A DNA stretch of 64,000 nt from Xanthomonas sp. XNM01 (GCF_014851915.1 NZ_JACVAP010000001.1:930001-994000), one strand, 5' to 3'; shown: positions 33,594-44,082, counted from the first letter of the stretch. Numbers and translations are program-made. Notes: a model not told the origin generated them from the sequence alone.

Positions 33594-34849
33594 GTGGTTC
33601 CACTCTCCGCTTCGCGCGCGGCGCGGTAGCGCCACAGGGTGTCGTTGAGGATCGGCCTCGACGCGCTGATGCCCGGATCCATGACCCGGCTGTCGCAGAG
33701 GAAGTCCAGATTGAGCTGCGTGTACTCGTTGACTGCCCGGTTCGGAATCGGCAGCAGCCGCACGCCCAGCGGCTTGCGCAGGCGCACCGCCAGGGCGGCG
33801 ATGTCCAGGACCAGCCCGGTCATGTCCTCGGTGAACATCGTGGCGGGCACCGGCACCATGTCGATGCCGCAGCCGCACACGGTGGACAGCAGGGCCAGCT
33901 TCTCCAGGCTCAGTGCGCGCAGGTTGTTGGCGTCGGTCAGCCCGTTGTCTTCCAGCACCGAGTACATCACGCCGTTGAAGCCCACGGTGCGCACGTCGGC
34001 GCGCAGCGCAGCCTGCTTGAGCGCGTCCGTCAGCACGCTGGTGACGAAGACGCTGCCATGGGCGCCGACGGGCGAGGGCCCCAGCAGTTCGACCAGCTTG
34101 GCGACCGAGGTCTCGCCATCGGGGAACGGCGCGAACGAACCGTCCAGCCCGCGGTAGGCGATGCCGCTGTCGGCCGCGATCGCACGGCCCAGCGCATCGA
34201 CGCGGCCCATGTCGGCGGCCAGCGCTTCGACCAGCGCATCCTGGAACACGCTCATCGGCCAGTGGTGCTGCCTGGCCTCGCGGGCCAGCGCCAGCGCGGT
34301 CGCCGTGGTCTCCATCGCGATGCTGAAGGCCAGGTCCTGGCCCTCATGCCGCGAGAACGGGAAGAACGGGGTGCCGGGCGGGCAGGCGGCGGAGATGCCG
34401 ACGCGGAAGTTGTCGATGCCGTTGTTGCTGCGACGTGACAGCCTGAGCACGAAGCGGCTGGCTTCTTCGGCCGCCTGCATCGCGATGGTGTCCGCATCGG
34501 CCACGATCAGGTTCAGGAACAGTCGGGCGTCGCGCAGGATCAGCGCCTGCGCTTCTTCCAGCAGCGCGCCGCGGCCACGCTCGGCGAACAGGTCCAGCGG
34601 CAGGCAGTACCAGCGCGCGCCGGCGGCATCGGCGAGCCCGCGCACGCTGTCGATCATCGAGCGCAGCGCGCCCGGCGCGGCCTCGGCATCGAATGCCGGC
34701 GGCGGCAGGGTCAGGCGCCGGGTCCGCGGGGTCAGTCCGGCCTCGCTGCAGCGCGTATCGGAGATTTCGCGGAACCGTTCCAGCGCGGCGGACAGTTCGC
34801 TGGTGGCGCGGCTGTAGACCGGAACACCGATGGTGAACGAGCGGATCAT
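33590..34849 (-). CDS. DUF711 (UPF0210-like) family protein
   Basis: This 419-residue protein matches my recollection of DUF711: IRSFTIGVPVYSR start, NNGIDNFRVGISAACPPGTPFFPFSRH, AFSIAMETTATALAL and GCGIDMVPVPATMFTEDMTGLVLDIAALA. The enzymatic role of the family is not established; structural homologs have a pyruvate-formate-lyase-like barrel. No signal peptide or membrane helix is visible. Within the operon it is overlapped on both sides (ATGA), so it is very likely part of the same pathway. Its function here is unknown. Confidence 0.78.
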   Translation of the reverse strand: MIRSFTIGVPVYSRATSELSAALERFREISDTRCSEAGLTPRTRRLTLPPPAFDAEAAPGALRSMIDSVRGLADAAGARWYCLPLDLFAERGRGALLEEAQALILRDARLFLNLIVADADTIAMQAAEEASRFVLRLSRRSNNGIDNFRVGISAACPPGTPFFPFSRHEGQDLAFSIAMETTATALALAREARQHHWPMSVFQDALVEALAADMGRVDALGRAIAADSGIAYRGLDGSFAPFPDGETSVAKLVELLGPSPVGAHGSVFVTSVLTDALKQAALRADVRTVGFNGVMYSVLEDNGLTDANNLRALSLEKLALLSTVCGCGIDMVPVPATMFTEDMTGLVLDIAALAVRLRKPLGVRLLPIPNRAVNEYTQLNLDFLCDSRVMDPGISASRPILNDTLWRYRAAREAESGTT

Positions 34850-35517
34850 GGCGCGCGGCTGGCCTGCAGCAGTTCCAGGTAGTCGACCGGGGTATTGATC
34901 TCGAAGAAGAGCTCGCCGCCCAGCATCTCGACCGCCACCGGCGCCTGGTCGCACGGCAGCAACTGGCCGGCGAACAGGTTCGAATGTTCGATGCAGCGTC
35001 GCTGCCATGTGCGCAGCAGCCCGGCATCGCTGACCTTGAAGATCCCGACCGATTCGGGGTGGGACATGCTGCGCACCGGGCCCTGGTAGGTCTCGACCAC
35101 CTGCCGGCGCTCGTCCACCACGCAGTGGATGGCCGACAGCGCGCGCTTCTCCCGGTCCGAGACCAGCACCAGGTCCGGTGCGGCGTGATCCAGGCGCTGG
35201 ACCAGCTCGGGACCGATGAAGATGTCGCCGGACACCACGTAGGCCGGGCGGCTGTCCAGCGCCAGGCCCAGGCTCATCGCGTTGTTGGTCAGGGCCCAGT
35301 CCGGGTTGTGCACGTAGTCCAGCTGCGGGTAGGCCTGCATGATCTGGATCGCCCGGAAGCCCACGACCACGGTGATGTGCTTGCGGGCGAAGGCCTCGAT
35401 CGCATGCTCGAGGATCGTCCGGCCGGTTCGCGGGTGGCGGATCATCGCCTTGCTGATGCCGTCAAGCTGCAGGCTGCGTCCGGCCGCCAGGATGATGACG
35501 TGGTCGACAGCGCTCAT
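34846..35517 (-). CDS. Nucleotidyltransferase (phosphocholine cytidylyltransferase-like), second copy
   Basis: The 223-residue protein has the nucleotide-binding start VIILAAGRSLQLDGISKAMI, TILEHAIEAF, then NPDWALTNNAMSLGLAL and the metal-binding VSGDIFIG. This layout resembles LicC and other CTP-using enzymes that activate small phospho-alcohols more than the longer sugar-1-phosphate enzymes. It should make a CDP- or other NDP-linked compound, a candidate donor for the glycerophosphotransferase-like enzyme. Both ends overlap neighbouring genes by four bases. Confidence 0.82.
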   Translation of the reverse strand: MSAVDHVIILAAGRSLQLDGISKAMIRHPRTGRTILEHAIEAFARKHITVVVGFRAIQIMQAYPQLDYVHNPDWALTNNAMSLGLALDSRPAYVVSGDIFIGPELVQRLDHAAPDLVLVSDREKRALSAIHCVVDERRQVVETYQGPVRSMSHPESVGIFKVSDAGLLRTWQRRCIEHSNLFAGQLLPCDQAPVAVEMLGGELFFEINTPVDYLELLQASRAP

Positions 35518-35915
35518 CGCAGCGACTCCAGCGCGATCGCGCAGGCGGGCAGGCCGCCGTCGGGGAAGGCGTGCTTGACCGTCTTGTACGGATACGGCTG
35601 CCCGGCCAGTGCGCGTTCGGTGACCTGCTGCCAGTCGAAGGCATGGTTCGGGCGCAGGCTCCATACCTCCACATCCGAGTACGCATAGCGCACCGCCGGG
35701 ATCCGGCGCAGCCCGAGCGTACGGGCGGCCTCCATCCGGTGCTGGCCGTCGAGGACCAGGTCGTGGTCGGCATCCAGCGCCACCGGCTTGGTCCACAGGC
35801 CCTCGTCCACGATCTTGCGGGTCAGCCACTCCACCCGTCGTTTGCTGAAGCCTTCGATGTGGCGCAGCCGTTCGACCGGCACGAACTCGATGACGAGGGA
35901 CGAGGTTGCGGACAT
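35514..35915 (-). CDS. ParB/sulfiredoxin-fold protein resembling SerK/SbnI kinases
   Basis: The 133-residue protein has the ParB-N fold, with VIEFVPVERLRHIEGFSK, GLWTKPVAL, LVLDGQHRMEAARTLGL, then RRIPAVRYAYSDVEVWSL. It lacks the DNA-binding half of ParB, and the motif is DGQHR, as in the amino-acid kinases SerK and SbnI (DGxHR), instead of the ParB GERR-type motif. I infer a small-molecule kinase that phosphorylates serine or a similar hydroxyl compound, but only the fold is well supported. The Glu after RHI would be the counterpart of the catalytic Glu. It lies between the two nucleotidyltransferase genes. Confidence 0.7.
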   Translation of the reverse strand: MSATSSLVIEFVPVERLRHIEGFSKRRVEWLTRKIVDEGLWTKPVALDADHDLVLDGQHRMEAARTLGLRRIPAVRYAYSDVEVWSLRPNHAFDWQQVTERALAGQPYPYKTVKHAFPDGGLPACAIALESLR

Positions 35916-35923
35916 GGCGTGGC

Positions 35924-36775
35924 TCAGGCGTGCACGGAGGAGGGGCGGTGGCCGGCCAGGGCGGTGTACTGCCTGGCGATCCGCTCGTAGTCGGCGACGG
36001 TGTTGAACGAATGGGCGAAACAGTCGTCGATCTGCAGGACGCGGCAAGGCAGTTGCGGCAGATGGTCGCGCCACGGCACGAGGTAGTACTGGGCGATGCT
36101 GACCGCCATTGCCTGCCGCCTGGTTTCGCGGTCGGCGGCGACCTGGCCGGGACCGACGCCCAGGATGCCGACCATCTTCGGCCAGCCGGCGTAGGCGGCG
36201 TCGTACGCCGGACGGTACTCGACCGCATCGATCCAGCCATCGGTGCCGGCATGGACGATTCCGCCGGTCAGGTTCTCGGCGTAACGGCCCCTGCAGAGCC
36301 AGAACGCGTCCGGCCCTGCCGCCTGCGCGAAGACCCGGTCCCAGGCGGACGCATCCAGGAGCAGGTCGGTCTCGACGACGATGTAGCCGCGCTCCGGGTG
36401 GCGCAAGGCAGCGACGCCGGTCTCGACCGACAGAATGTTGACGTCCTCTTCGTAGCGCAGGTTGTGGGCGGTGCCGACCCGGTCGCCGTATCGCGAGGCC
36501 AGGTGGTCGCGGACCGCGTCGGCGCCGAACCCGGTGACCGCCACGATCTCGCCGTCGCTGCGCGCGAGGATGGCGTCCAGCAGATGATCGATCACCTTGC
36601 GGTCGCCGACCTCGAGCATGCATTTCGGGGCATCGAGGGTCAGCGGATGCATCCGGGTGCCGCGTCCCGCACACAACAGCACGACCGCCCGCGGCCTGTC
36701 CGCGGCCACCGTGCCACGCGCGTCCGCCGCCTGGCCGGAGGGCGCCGGGATGTCGGCCGGAATCGCTGTGGTCAT
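35924..36775 (-). CDS. Nucleotidyltransferase, first copy
   Basis: The 283-residue protein carries the NTP_transferase signature VVLLCAGRGTRMHPLTLDAP followed by K, AVTGFGADAVRDHL and VVETDLLL. It activates a phosphorylated sugar or polyol to an NDP form. The N-terminal 25 residues are extra and poorly ordered in composition. The start at 36775 has AAGGA 8 bases upstream; it is the first gene of the island operon, so its promoter should lie between here and tgt. The product is not deducible. Confidence 0.82.
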   Translation of the reverse strand: MTTAIPADIPAPSGQAADARGTVAADRPRAVVLLCAGRGTRMHPLTLDAPKCMLEVGDRKVIDHLLDAILARSDGEIVAVTGFGADAVRDHLASRYGDRVGTAHNLRYEEDVNILSVETGVAALRHPERGYIVVETDLLLDASAWDRVFAQAAGPDAFWLCRGRYAENLTGGIVHAGTDGWIDAVEYRPAYDAAYAGWPKMVGILGVGPGQVAADRETRRQAMAVSIAQYYLVPWRDHLPQLPCRVLQIDDCFAHSFNTVADYERIARQYTALAGHRPSSVHA

Positions 36776-38154
<1,379 letters not shown>

Positions 38155-38357
38155 CCTGCGCCGGCCGCTCTGGCGGAAGGTGCCGGAGCGGTCGGATTCC
38201 ACCCGATCCGGGCAGGCCGGCGCATGGCGCGACCACCGTTCCGGAACCGGCCGTGGTCCCTGCGGTCCAAGCACGGGCAGGGGAGGCGGGCGATGCCGGC
38301 CACAGCCGCCGGCGCAGGGGCCAGACCCTTGTGCCCGGGGGGCTCAGCCCCTATGGC

Positions 38358-38363
38358 ATAATC
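38358..38363 (+). promoter_or_regulatory. Candidate -10 box of yajC
   Basis: CATAAT lies 32 bases before the yajC start in the 241-base tgt-yajC spacer. No gene or other structure is evident in that spacer. Confidence 0.35.
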
Positions 38364-38395
38364 CCCGGCTATTTTCCGCAGACTTGGACGACCCG

Positions 38396-38731
38396 ATGAG
38401 CTTCCTCGCCTTCCTGACCCCGACCGCCGTTGTCGCCGCCGCCCCGGCGCCGCAGGGCGGCTTCGGCATGCTGCTGTTCCCGATCATCCTGATCGCGGTC
38501 ATGTATTTCCTGATGATCCGCCCGCAGATGAAGCGCCAGAAGGAGCACAAGTCGATGCTGGACAAGCTGTCCCGCGGCGACGAAGTGCTGACCTCCGGCG
38601 GCGTGGCCGGCGTGGTCACCGACATCGGCGACAACTTCGTGACCATCGAAGTGGCCGACAACGTGCGCATCCGCGTGCAGAAGGGCGCCGTCGGCAACGT
38701 GCTGCCCAAGGGCTCGCTGAAGTCTTCCTGA
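38396..38731 (+). CDS. yajC: Preprotein translocase accessory subunit YajC
   Basis: YajC is a single-span inner-membrane protein that joins SecDF. The 111-residue sequence has a short periplasmic N-terminus, one transmembrane helix (GMLLFPIILIAVMYFLMI) and the family motif RPQMKRQKEHKSMLDKLSRG, followed by a small soluble domain (DEVLTSGGVAGVVTDI). It is 58 bases before secD. Confidence 0.96.
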   Translation: MSFLAFLTPTAVVAAAPAPQGGFGMLLFPIILIAVMYFLMIRPQMKRQKEHKSMLDKLSRGDEVLTSGGVAGVVTDIGDNFVTIEVADNVRIRVQKGAVGNVLPKGSLKSS

Positions 38732-38789
38732 TCCTTCCGTTCCACTGCTGAGCGTGGTCCCGCGCGGCGGGGCCGCGCGGGGTTCCGCA

Positions 38790-40634
38790 ATGCTTGAATT
38801 TCCCCGCTGGAAATACCTCGTCATCCTGCTCGTGCTGGCGGTCAGCGTGCTGTACGCGCTGCCCAACATCTACCAGAACGACTACGCGGTGCAGATCACC
38901 GCCAACCGTGGTGGCACGCTGGATGAGGCATTGCGCAGCCGCGTCGACGCCGACCTGCGTGCGGCCGGCGTGACGCCGAAGTCGGTCGCCATCGAGGGCG
39001 ACAGCCTGATGGTGCGCCTGTCCGATCCGGATGCGCAGACCCGCGCCTCGGACGAGCTGCGCAACGACATCGGTGAGGACTACACGGTCGCGCTGAACCT
39101 GGCCTCCAACGTCCCCGACTGGCTCGAGAAGCTCGGCGGCAGCCCGATGGTGCTGGGCCTGGACCTGCAGGGCGGCGTGCACTTCGTGCTCCAGGTCGAC
39201 CAGCAGGCCGCGCTTGAGAAGCGCGTGGACGCCTACGTCGAGGACGTGCGCGTGACCCTGCGCGACAACCGCATCCGCTACGTGTCGGTGGACCGCCGTC
39301 CCGACCACAGCGTCGCGGTGACCCTGGCCTCCGATGCCGATCCGGCGCGTGCGCGCCAGCTGCTGGCGACCGCGATGCCGACCCTGACCATCGACGGGCA
39401 GGGCAACCGCCTGAGCGTGCGGATCCCGGACACCGAGCTGACCCAGATCGCCGGTTCGGCGATCGAGCAGAACATCACCACGCTGCGCAACCGCGTCAAC
39501 GAACTCGGCGTGGCCGAGCCGATCATCCAGCGCCAGGGCAGCGACCGCATCGTGGTCCAGCTGCCGGGCGTGCAGGACACCGCCGCCGCCAAGCGCATGA
39601 TCGGCGCCACCGCCACGCTGGAGTACCGCGCGGTCGTGGACGGCAACGCGCGCGACGCCGTGGCGTCCGGCCGCGTGCCGCCCGAGGCCAAGGTCTATTA
39701 CCGCCGCGACTCGAACGAGCCGGTGCTGCTGAACAAGCGGGTGATCGTCACCGGCGACCAGATGGTCGCGGCGACCACCAGCATCGACCAGAACGGCCAG
39801 CCGGCGGTCAGCGTGACGCTGAACAACGTCGGCGGCGACCGCATGTTCGAGTTCACCAGCATGAACGTGAACAAGCCGATGGCCGTGGTCTACACCGAGC
39901 GCATCCCGCAGGTGACCGAGGTCAACGGCGAGGAAGTGCGCAGCTTCCGGGTCAAGGAAGAGGTGATCTCGGTCGCCAACATCAATGGCGTGTTCGGCAA
40001 GCAGTTCCAGACCACCGGCCTGGAAAAGGGAGAGGCCGACAGCCTGGCCCGCCTGCTGCGCGCCGGCTCGCTGGCCGCACCGATGGACTTCGTCGAAGAG
40101 CGCATCGTCGGCCCCAGCCTTGGCGCCGAGAACGTCGAGCGCGGCGTCACCGCGGTGCTGTACGCGTTCCTGTTCACCCTGCTGTTCTTCGGCGTCTACT
40201 ACCGCATGTTCGGCGTGATCACCGGCCTGGCGCTGCTGTTCAACCTGCTGATCGTGGTGGCCGTGATGTCGCTGTTCGGCGCGACGATGACCCTGCCGGG
40301 CTTCGCCGGCCTGGCGCTGTCGATCGGCCTGTCGGTCGACGCCAACGTGCTGATCAACGAGCGCATCCGCGAGGAGCTGCGCCTGGGCGTGCCACCCAAG
40401 GCGGCCATCGCCGGCGGTTACGAGAAAGCATCGGGCACCATCCTGGACGCCAACCTGACCGGCATCCTGGCCGGCCTGGCGCTGTATGCGTTCGGTACCG
40501 GTCCGCTGAAGGGCTTCGCGATGACGATGATCATCGGCATCGTGGCCTCGATGTTCACCGCGATCACCGTGTCGCGCGCGCTGGCGGTGCTGCTGTACGC
40601 GCGCCGCAAGAAGCTCAAGTCCCTGGCCATCTGA
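38790..40634 (+). CDS. secD: Protein translocase subunit SecD
   Basis: SecD uses the proton gradient to help pull exported proteins through SecYEG. The 614-residue protein begins MLEFPRWKYLVILLVLAVS (first transmembrane helix), has the large periplasmic P1 domain with GLDLQGGVHFVLQVD, and a C-terminal half with five helices (LYAFLFTLLFFGVYYRMFG, GLALSIGLSVDANVLINERI). The ATG at 38790 is preferred to in-frame starts further upstream. secF follows 15 bases later. Confidence 0.97.
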   Translation: MLEFPRWKYLVILLVLAVSVLYALPNIYQNDYAVQITANRGGTLDEALRSRVDADLRAAGVTPKSVAIEGDSLMVRLSDPDAQTRASDELRNDIGEDYTVALNLASNVPDWLEKLGGSPMVLGLDLQGGVHFVLQVDQQAALEKRVDAYVEDVRVTLRDNRIRYVSVDRRPDHSVAVTLASDADPARARQLLATAMPTLTIDGQGNRLSVRIPDTELTQIAGSAIEQNITTLRNRVNELGVAEPIIQRQGSDRIVVQLPGVQDTAAAKRMIGATATLEYRAVVDGNARDAVASGRVPPEAKVYYRRDSNEPVLLNKRVIVTGDQMVAATTSIDQNGQPAVSVTLNNVGGDRMFEFTSMNVNKPMAVVYTERIPQVTEVNGEEVRSFRVKEEVISVANINGVFGKQFQTTGLEKGEADSLARLLRAGSLAAPMDFVEERIVGPSLGAENVERGVTAVLYAFLFTLLFFGVYYRMFGVITGLALLFNLLIVVAVMSLFGATMTLPGFAGLALSIGLSVDANVLINERIREELRLGVPPKAAIAGGYEKASGTILDANLTGILAGLALYAFGTGPLKGFAMTMIIGIVASMFTAITVSRALAVLLYARRKKLKSLAI

Positions 40635-40649
40635 CGGGAGAACCTGCAC

Positions 40650-41633
40650 ATGAAGATTTTCCCGTTGACCCTGATCCCCAACGACACCCGCATCGACTTC
40701 ATGCGGATCCGCTGGCCGGCCATCATTGTTGCAGCGTTGCTGTTTCTCGCCTCGATCGGCGGCATGGTCTTCAACTCCATGACCAAGGGCAGTGCGTTCA
40801 ACTACGCGCTGGACTTCACCGGCGGCACCGTGGTCGAGGTGCGTTTCGACCGCAATGTCGATGTCGAGCGGGTCCGTGAGCAGCTCGGCCAGGCCGGCTA
40901 CGACGGCGCCCAGGTGCAGAGCTTCGGCAGCGGCAGCGACGTGCTGGTGCGCCTGCAGCCGCGCGACGGCCAGACCAGCACCGACGCCAACAACCGCACC
41001 GCCCAGGACGTGCTGGCGGCGGTGAGCTCGCCGGACAACAGGGCCACGCTGATGCGGACCGAGTTCGTCGGTCCGCAGGTCGGCAAGGAGCTGGCGATGA
41101 ACGGCCTGTACGCGGCGATCTTCGTCCTGGTCGGCTTCCTGATCTACATCGGCTTCCGCTTCGAGCTGAAGTTCGCGATCGTGGCCAGCATCACGACCCT
41201 GTTCGACGTGCTGGTCGTGGCCGGCTACTTCGCCTGGAGCGGCCGCGAGTTCGATCTGACCGTGCTGGCCGGCCTGCTGGCGGTGATGGGCTTCTCGATC
41301 AACGACACCATCGTGGTGTTCGACCGCGTCCGCGAGAACTTCCGCAGCCTGCGGGTGGAGCCGAACGAGGTGTTCAACCGCTCGATCAACCAGACCCTGT
41401 CGCGCACGATCATCACTTCGGTCGTGTTCTTCCTGTCGGTGCTCGCCCTGTACCTGTACGGCGGCGGCTCGCTGGAAGGCCTGGCCCTGAGCCAGATGAT
41501 CGGTGCGGTGATCGGTACGCTGTCCTCGATCTTCATCGCGTGCCCGCTGTTGACCATCGGCTTCCTGAAGGTCACCAAGCAGGACCTGCTGCCGAAGGCC
41601 AAGGACGAGGCGGAGCTGGCGCGTCGCCCCTGA
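40650..41633 (+). CDS. secF: Protein translocase subunit SecF
   Basis: SecF pairs with SecD. The 327-residue protein shows NDTRIDFMRIR before the first helix, the P1-type region NYALDFTGGTVVEVRF and the conserved FSINDTIVVFDRVREN in the fourth transmembrane part. A GGGAG precedes the start. It is the last gene of the operon and is followed 26 bases later by a strong terminator. Confidence 0.97.
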   Translation: MKIFPLTLIPNDTRIDFMRIRWPAIIVAALLFLASIGGMVFNSMTKGSAFNYALDFTGGTVVEVRFDRNVDVERVREQLGQAGYDGAQVQSFGSGSDVLVRLQPRDGQTSTDANNRTAQDVLAAVSSPDNRATLMRTEFVGPQVGKELAMNGLYAAIFVLVGFLIYIGFRFELKFAIVASITTLFDVLVVAGYFAWSGREFDLTVLAGLLAVMGFSINDTIVVFDRVRENFRSLRVEPNEVFNRSINQTLSRTIITSVVFFLSVLALYLYGGGSLEGLALSQMIGAVIGTLSSIFIACPLLTIGFLKVTKQDLLPKAKDEAELARRP

Positions 41634-41659
41634 TCGGCAACGCGTTCACCCCGTCATGG

Positions 41660-41689
41660 ACGGCCGCCTTCGGGCGGCCGTTCTGTTTT
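41660..41689 (+). terminator. Rho-independent terminator of the sec operon
   Basis: A 9-bp stem (41660-41668 with 41673-41681) closed by the stable TTCG tetraloop is followed by TCTGTTTT. Confidence 0.85.
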
Positions 41690-42360
41690 CCGGCGTCGTT
41701 GATGCCAGGCAGATGCCTATCGGTCCGCGATCGCTGCGCTGCCAGGCATGCCAAGGTAAAGAGCGGAGACACTGCGGCGCTCCCGGCTGGCGCTGCCGGA
41801 TCTGCTCGGCTGTCGTGCCGAGCGGCATTGGGTGTGCCTCCGTTGCGCGCCAACAGGCGATACCTGCCGTCCTCGCAGGGCCGTGCGTAACGATTCGGGC
41901 CTGCGAAAAGAGCGCGGGCGAGGCGGATCGGCGGCGCACTTCGCCGTGATCGCGATGGCGGGGCTGATCGACGGCGCAGCTCAAACCCCGGAAGAGGTGT
42001 CGCGCCTGGTGCGGCAACACGGACATTTGTCGTCGCTCGCCCGGCCTGCGTCGCGCGCGAACAATGCGCATCCGGCATGTGGCACGCGCCCTGGTCGAAC
42101 CACGCGCCACTGTCTGGCACATCCGGCCGGCAGTGCGGGTGAGAGTGGCGCGTTGCCGGTTGGTCGCTACGCCCACCGCGGGAGTGCCCGGCGGCGGCGC
42201 GTTGCCGATGCGAAGGCGTCATGCTGGAAGCGGCCGCGTCGCGCGGTCGACATCGCTGGCCAGCGTCGGCACCGGCAATGCGCTGCACGCTCCGCAAGGC
42301 GCCTGGCCTGCCGGCTCGGCGCGCTGCGACGTGGCGGCCGGGCAGAGGCCCGGCGGGAAC
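41690..42360. other. 670-base region without a recognised gene
   Basis: Between the sec terminator and suhB no frame on either strand looks like a real protein, and I recognise no RNA. A decayed gene or an unknown small RNA cannot be excluded. Confidence 0.45.
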
Positions 42361-43185
42361 TCAGGCGAACGCGGCGGCGTAGCCGGTATTGACGATCAAC
42401 TGCTGCAGCTCGCCGGCGACCTTGATGTTGCCGGCGATCATCTGCAGGGTCTCCGGGCCGCGCTCGTCCATGCGCGGCGGGGTGGCGCCGCGGAAATCGC
42501 AGACGCGGCCACCGGCCTCGCGCACCAGCAGTACACCGGCCGCCACGTCCCAGGCCTTCACGCCGGCCTCGAAGTAGGCATCCAGACGGCCGCAGGCCAC
42601 GTAGGCCAGGTCCAGCGCGGCCGAGCCGGTACGACGCACGTCTTCGGCATGGGCGAGCAGGGCGTCGACGGTCTTGAGCTGGGCACTGGCGCGGGCGCGC
42701 TCGCGCGGGGGGAAGCCGGTGCCGATCACCGTGCCACCCAGGTCCTTGCGGTCGGCCACGCGGATCTTCTTGTCGTTGAGCACGGCGCCCGAGCCGCGGC
42801 TGGCGGTGAACAGCTCGTTGCGCAGCGGGTCGAAGATCACCGCGTCGGTCGGCTCGCCGTTCTCGACCAGGGCGATCGACACGCAGTAGTGCGGAAAGCC
42901 GCGCAGGTAGTTGCTGGTGCCGTCGAGCGGGTCGATCACCCACTGGAAGCGGCTCTGCCTGCCCGGCAGGTGGCCGCTTTCCTCGCCGAGCACGCCGTAG
43001 TCGGGATAGGCCCGGCGCAGCTCCTTGACGATCACCTTCTCGGCGTCCGCGTCCACCTCGCTGGCATAGTCCATGCGCTGTTTCTGGACGACGTTCAGCG
43101 CATCCAGGCGGTTGATGTTGCGCAACAGGACGTTGCCGCCGAGACGGGCGGCCTTGACCATGACGGTGACGGCGGGTTTCTGCAT
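42361..43185 (-). CDS. suhB: Inositol-1-monophosphatase family protein SuhB
   Basis: The 274-residue enzyme has the metal-binding motifs [27 protein letters not shown] and [15 protein letters not shown] of the lithium-sensitive inositol monophosphatases. SuhB also acts in ribosomal RNA transcription antitermination in gammaproteobacteria. The N-terminus [20 protein letters not shown] fits the family. It is divergent from trmJ across 90 bases, a common pairing. It could also finish inositol phosphate breakdown after the phytase, though it is cytoplasmic. Confidence 0.95.
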   Translation of the reverse strand: MQKPAVTVMVKAARLGGNVLLRNINRLDALNVVQKQRMDYASEVDADAEKVIVKELRRAYPDYGVLGEESGHLPGRQSRFQWVIDPLDGTSNYLRGFPHYCVSIALVENGEPTDAVIFDPLRNELFTASRGSGAVLNDKKIRVADRKDLGGTVIGTGFPPRERARASAQLKTVDALLAHAEDVRRTGSAALDLAYVACGRLDAYFEAGVKAWDVAAGVLLVREAGGRVCDFRGATPPRMDERGPETLQMIAGNIKVAGELQQLIVNTGYAAAFA

Positions 43186-43275
43186 GGCGAAGGCTCCCGG
43201 AAGGGCGAGGGTGGGTGGGCGAAGGAAAAGAGCGGTCCGGCGCATTGGCCGGTCGGGCAGTTTACCATCTGCGCC

Positions 43276-44082
43276 ATGTCCGAATCCGCATCTTCCGTCA
43301 TCCCCGTCCTGTCCGATCGCATCCGCATCGTCCTGGTCGGGACCCAGCACCCCGGCAACATCGGCGCCGCCGCGCGTGCGATGAAGACCATGGGCCTGTC
43401 GCGCCTGGTCCTGGTCGCCCCCGAAACGCCGCTCAACGACGAGGCCTATCGTCGCGCCGCCGGGGCCGAAGACCTGCTCGAGGCCGCCCCGGTCCATCCC
43501 ACCCTGGCCGAGGCCGTGGCCGACTGCAGGATGGTGCTGGGCTGCACCGCCCGCAGCCGCCGGGTCCAGCTCGAGCAGCTCGATCCCGATGCCGGCGCGG
43601 CCCGGCTGCTGCAGTTCGCGCCGGGTGGTCCGGTGGCGCTGGTCTTCGGCCGCGAGCGGACCGGGCTGACCAACGACGAGCTGCAGTTGTGCCACGCGTC
43701 CGTGCACATCCCGTCCGACCCGGCATTCAGTTCGTTGAACCTGGCGGCCGCGGTGCAGGTGCTGGCCTATGAGGTCCGCTGCGCCTTGCTGGAGGCCGAG
43801 CCGGCACCGGCCGCGACACCGGCGCGCGACGACGAGGCGCCGGCCACGCACGACCAGGTGGAGGGGTTTTTCGCCCAGCTTGGCGACACCCTCGATGCGA
43901 TCGACTTCCATAAGGGCCGCACCCCGGATTCGGCGATGCGCAAGCTGCGCCGGCTGTTCCTGCGCTGCGACCTGAGCGTCCACGAGGTCCGTCTGCTCCG
44001 CGGCGTGCTGGCCGATGCGCAGCGCATGGCGCGCATCGCGGGTGGGGCGTCCGGAAAAGATGAACCCCCGCTGTCGCAGTGA
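43276..44082 (+). CDS. trmJ: tRNA (cytidine/uridine-32-2'-O-)-methyltransferase TrmJ
   Basis: TrmJ methylates the ribose of residue 32 in several tRNAs. The 268-residue protein has the SPOUT-fold motifs [34 protein letters not shown] and the knot region [21 protein letters not shown], with a C-terminal helical part that carries the usual RLFLR. A TACCAT element ends 7 bases before the ATG, hinting at a very short leader. It is followed by an unrelated sensor pair. Confidence 0.95.
   Translation: MSESASSVIPVLSDRIRIVLVGTQHPGNIGAAARAMKTMGLSRLVLVAPETPLNDEAYRRAAGAEDLLEAAPVHPTLAEAVADCRMVLGCTARSRRVQLEQLDPDAGAARLLQFAPGGPVALVFGRERTGLTNDELQLCHASVHIPSDPAFSSLNLAAAVQVLAYEVRCALLEAEPAPAATPARDDEAPATHDQVEGFFAQLGDTLDAIDFHKGRTPDSAMRKLRRLFLRCDLSVHEVRLLRGVLADAQRMARIAGGASGKDEPPLSQ

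Noticed and set aside
35514..35915. Plasmid or chromosome partition protein ParB
   Set aside because: No DNA-binding half, no parA neighbour, and a DGxHR-type motif; the surrounding genes are biosynthetic.
41646..42297. Minus-strand frames of 176 and 241 codons between secF and suhB
   Set aside because: Composition is Arg/Pro/Ala-rich, no motif is present, and they overlap each other in different frames.
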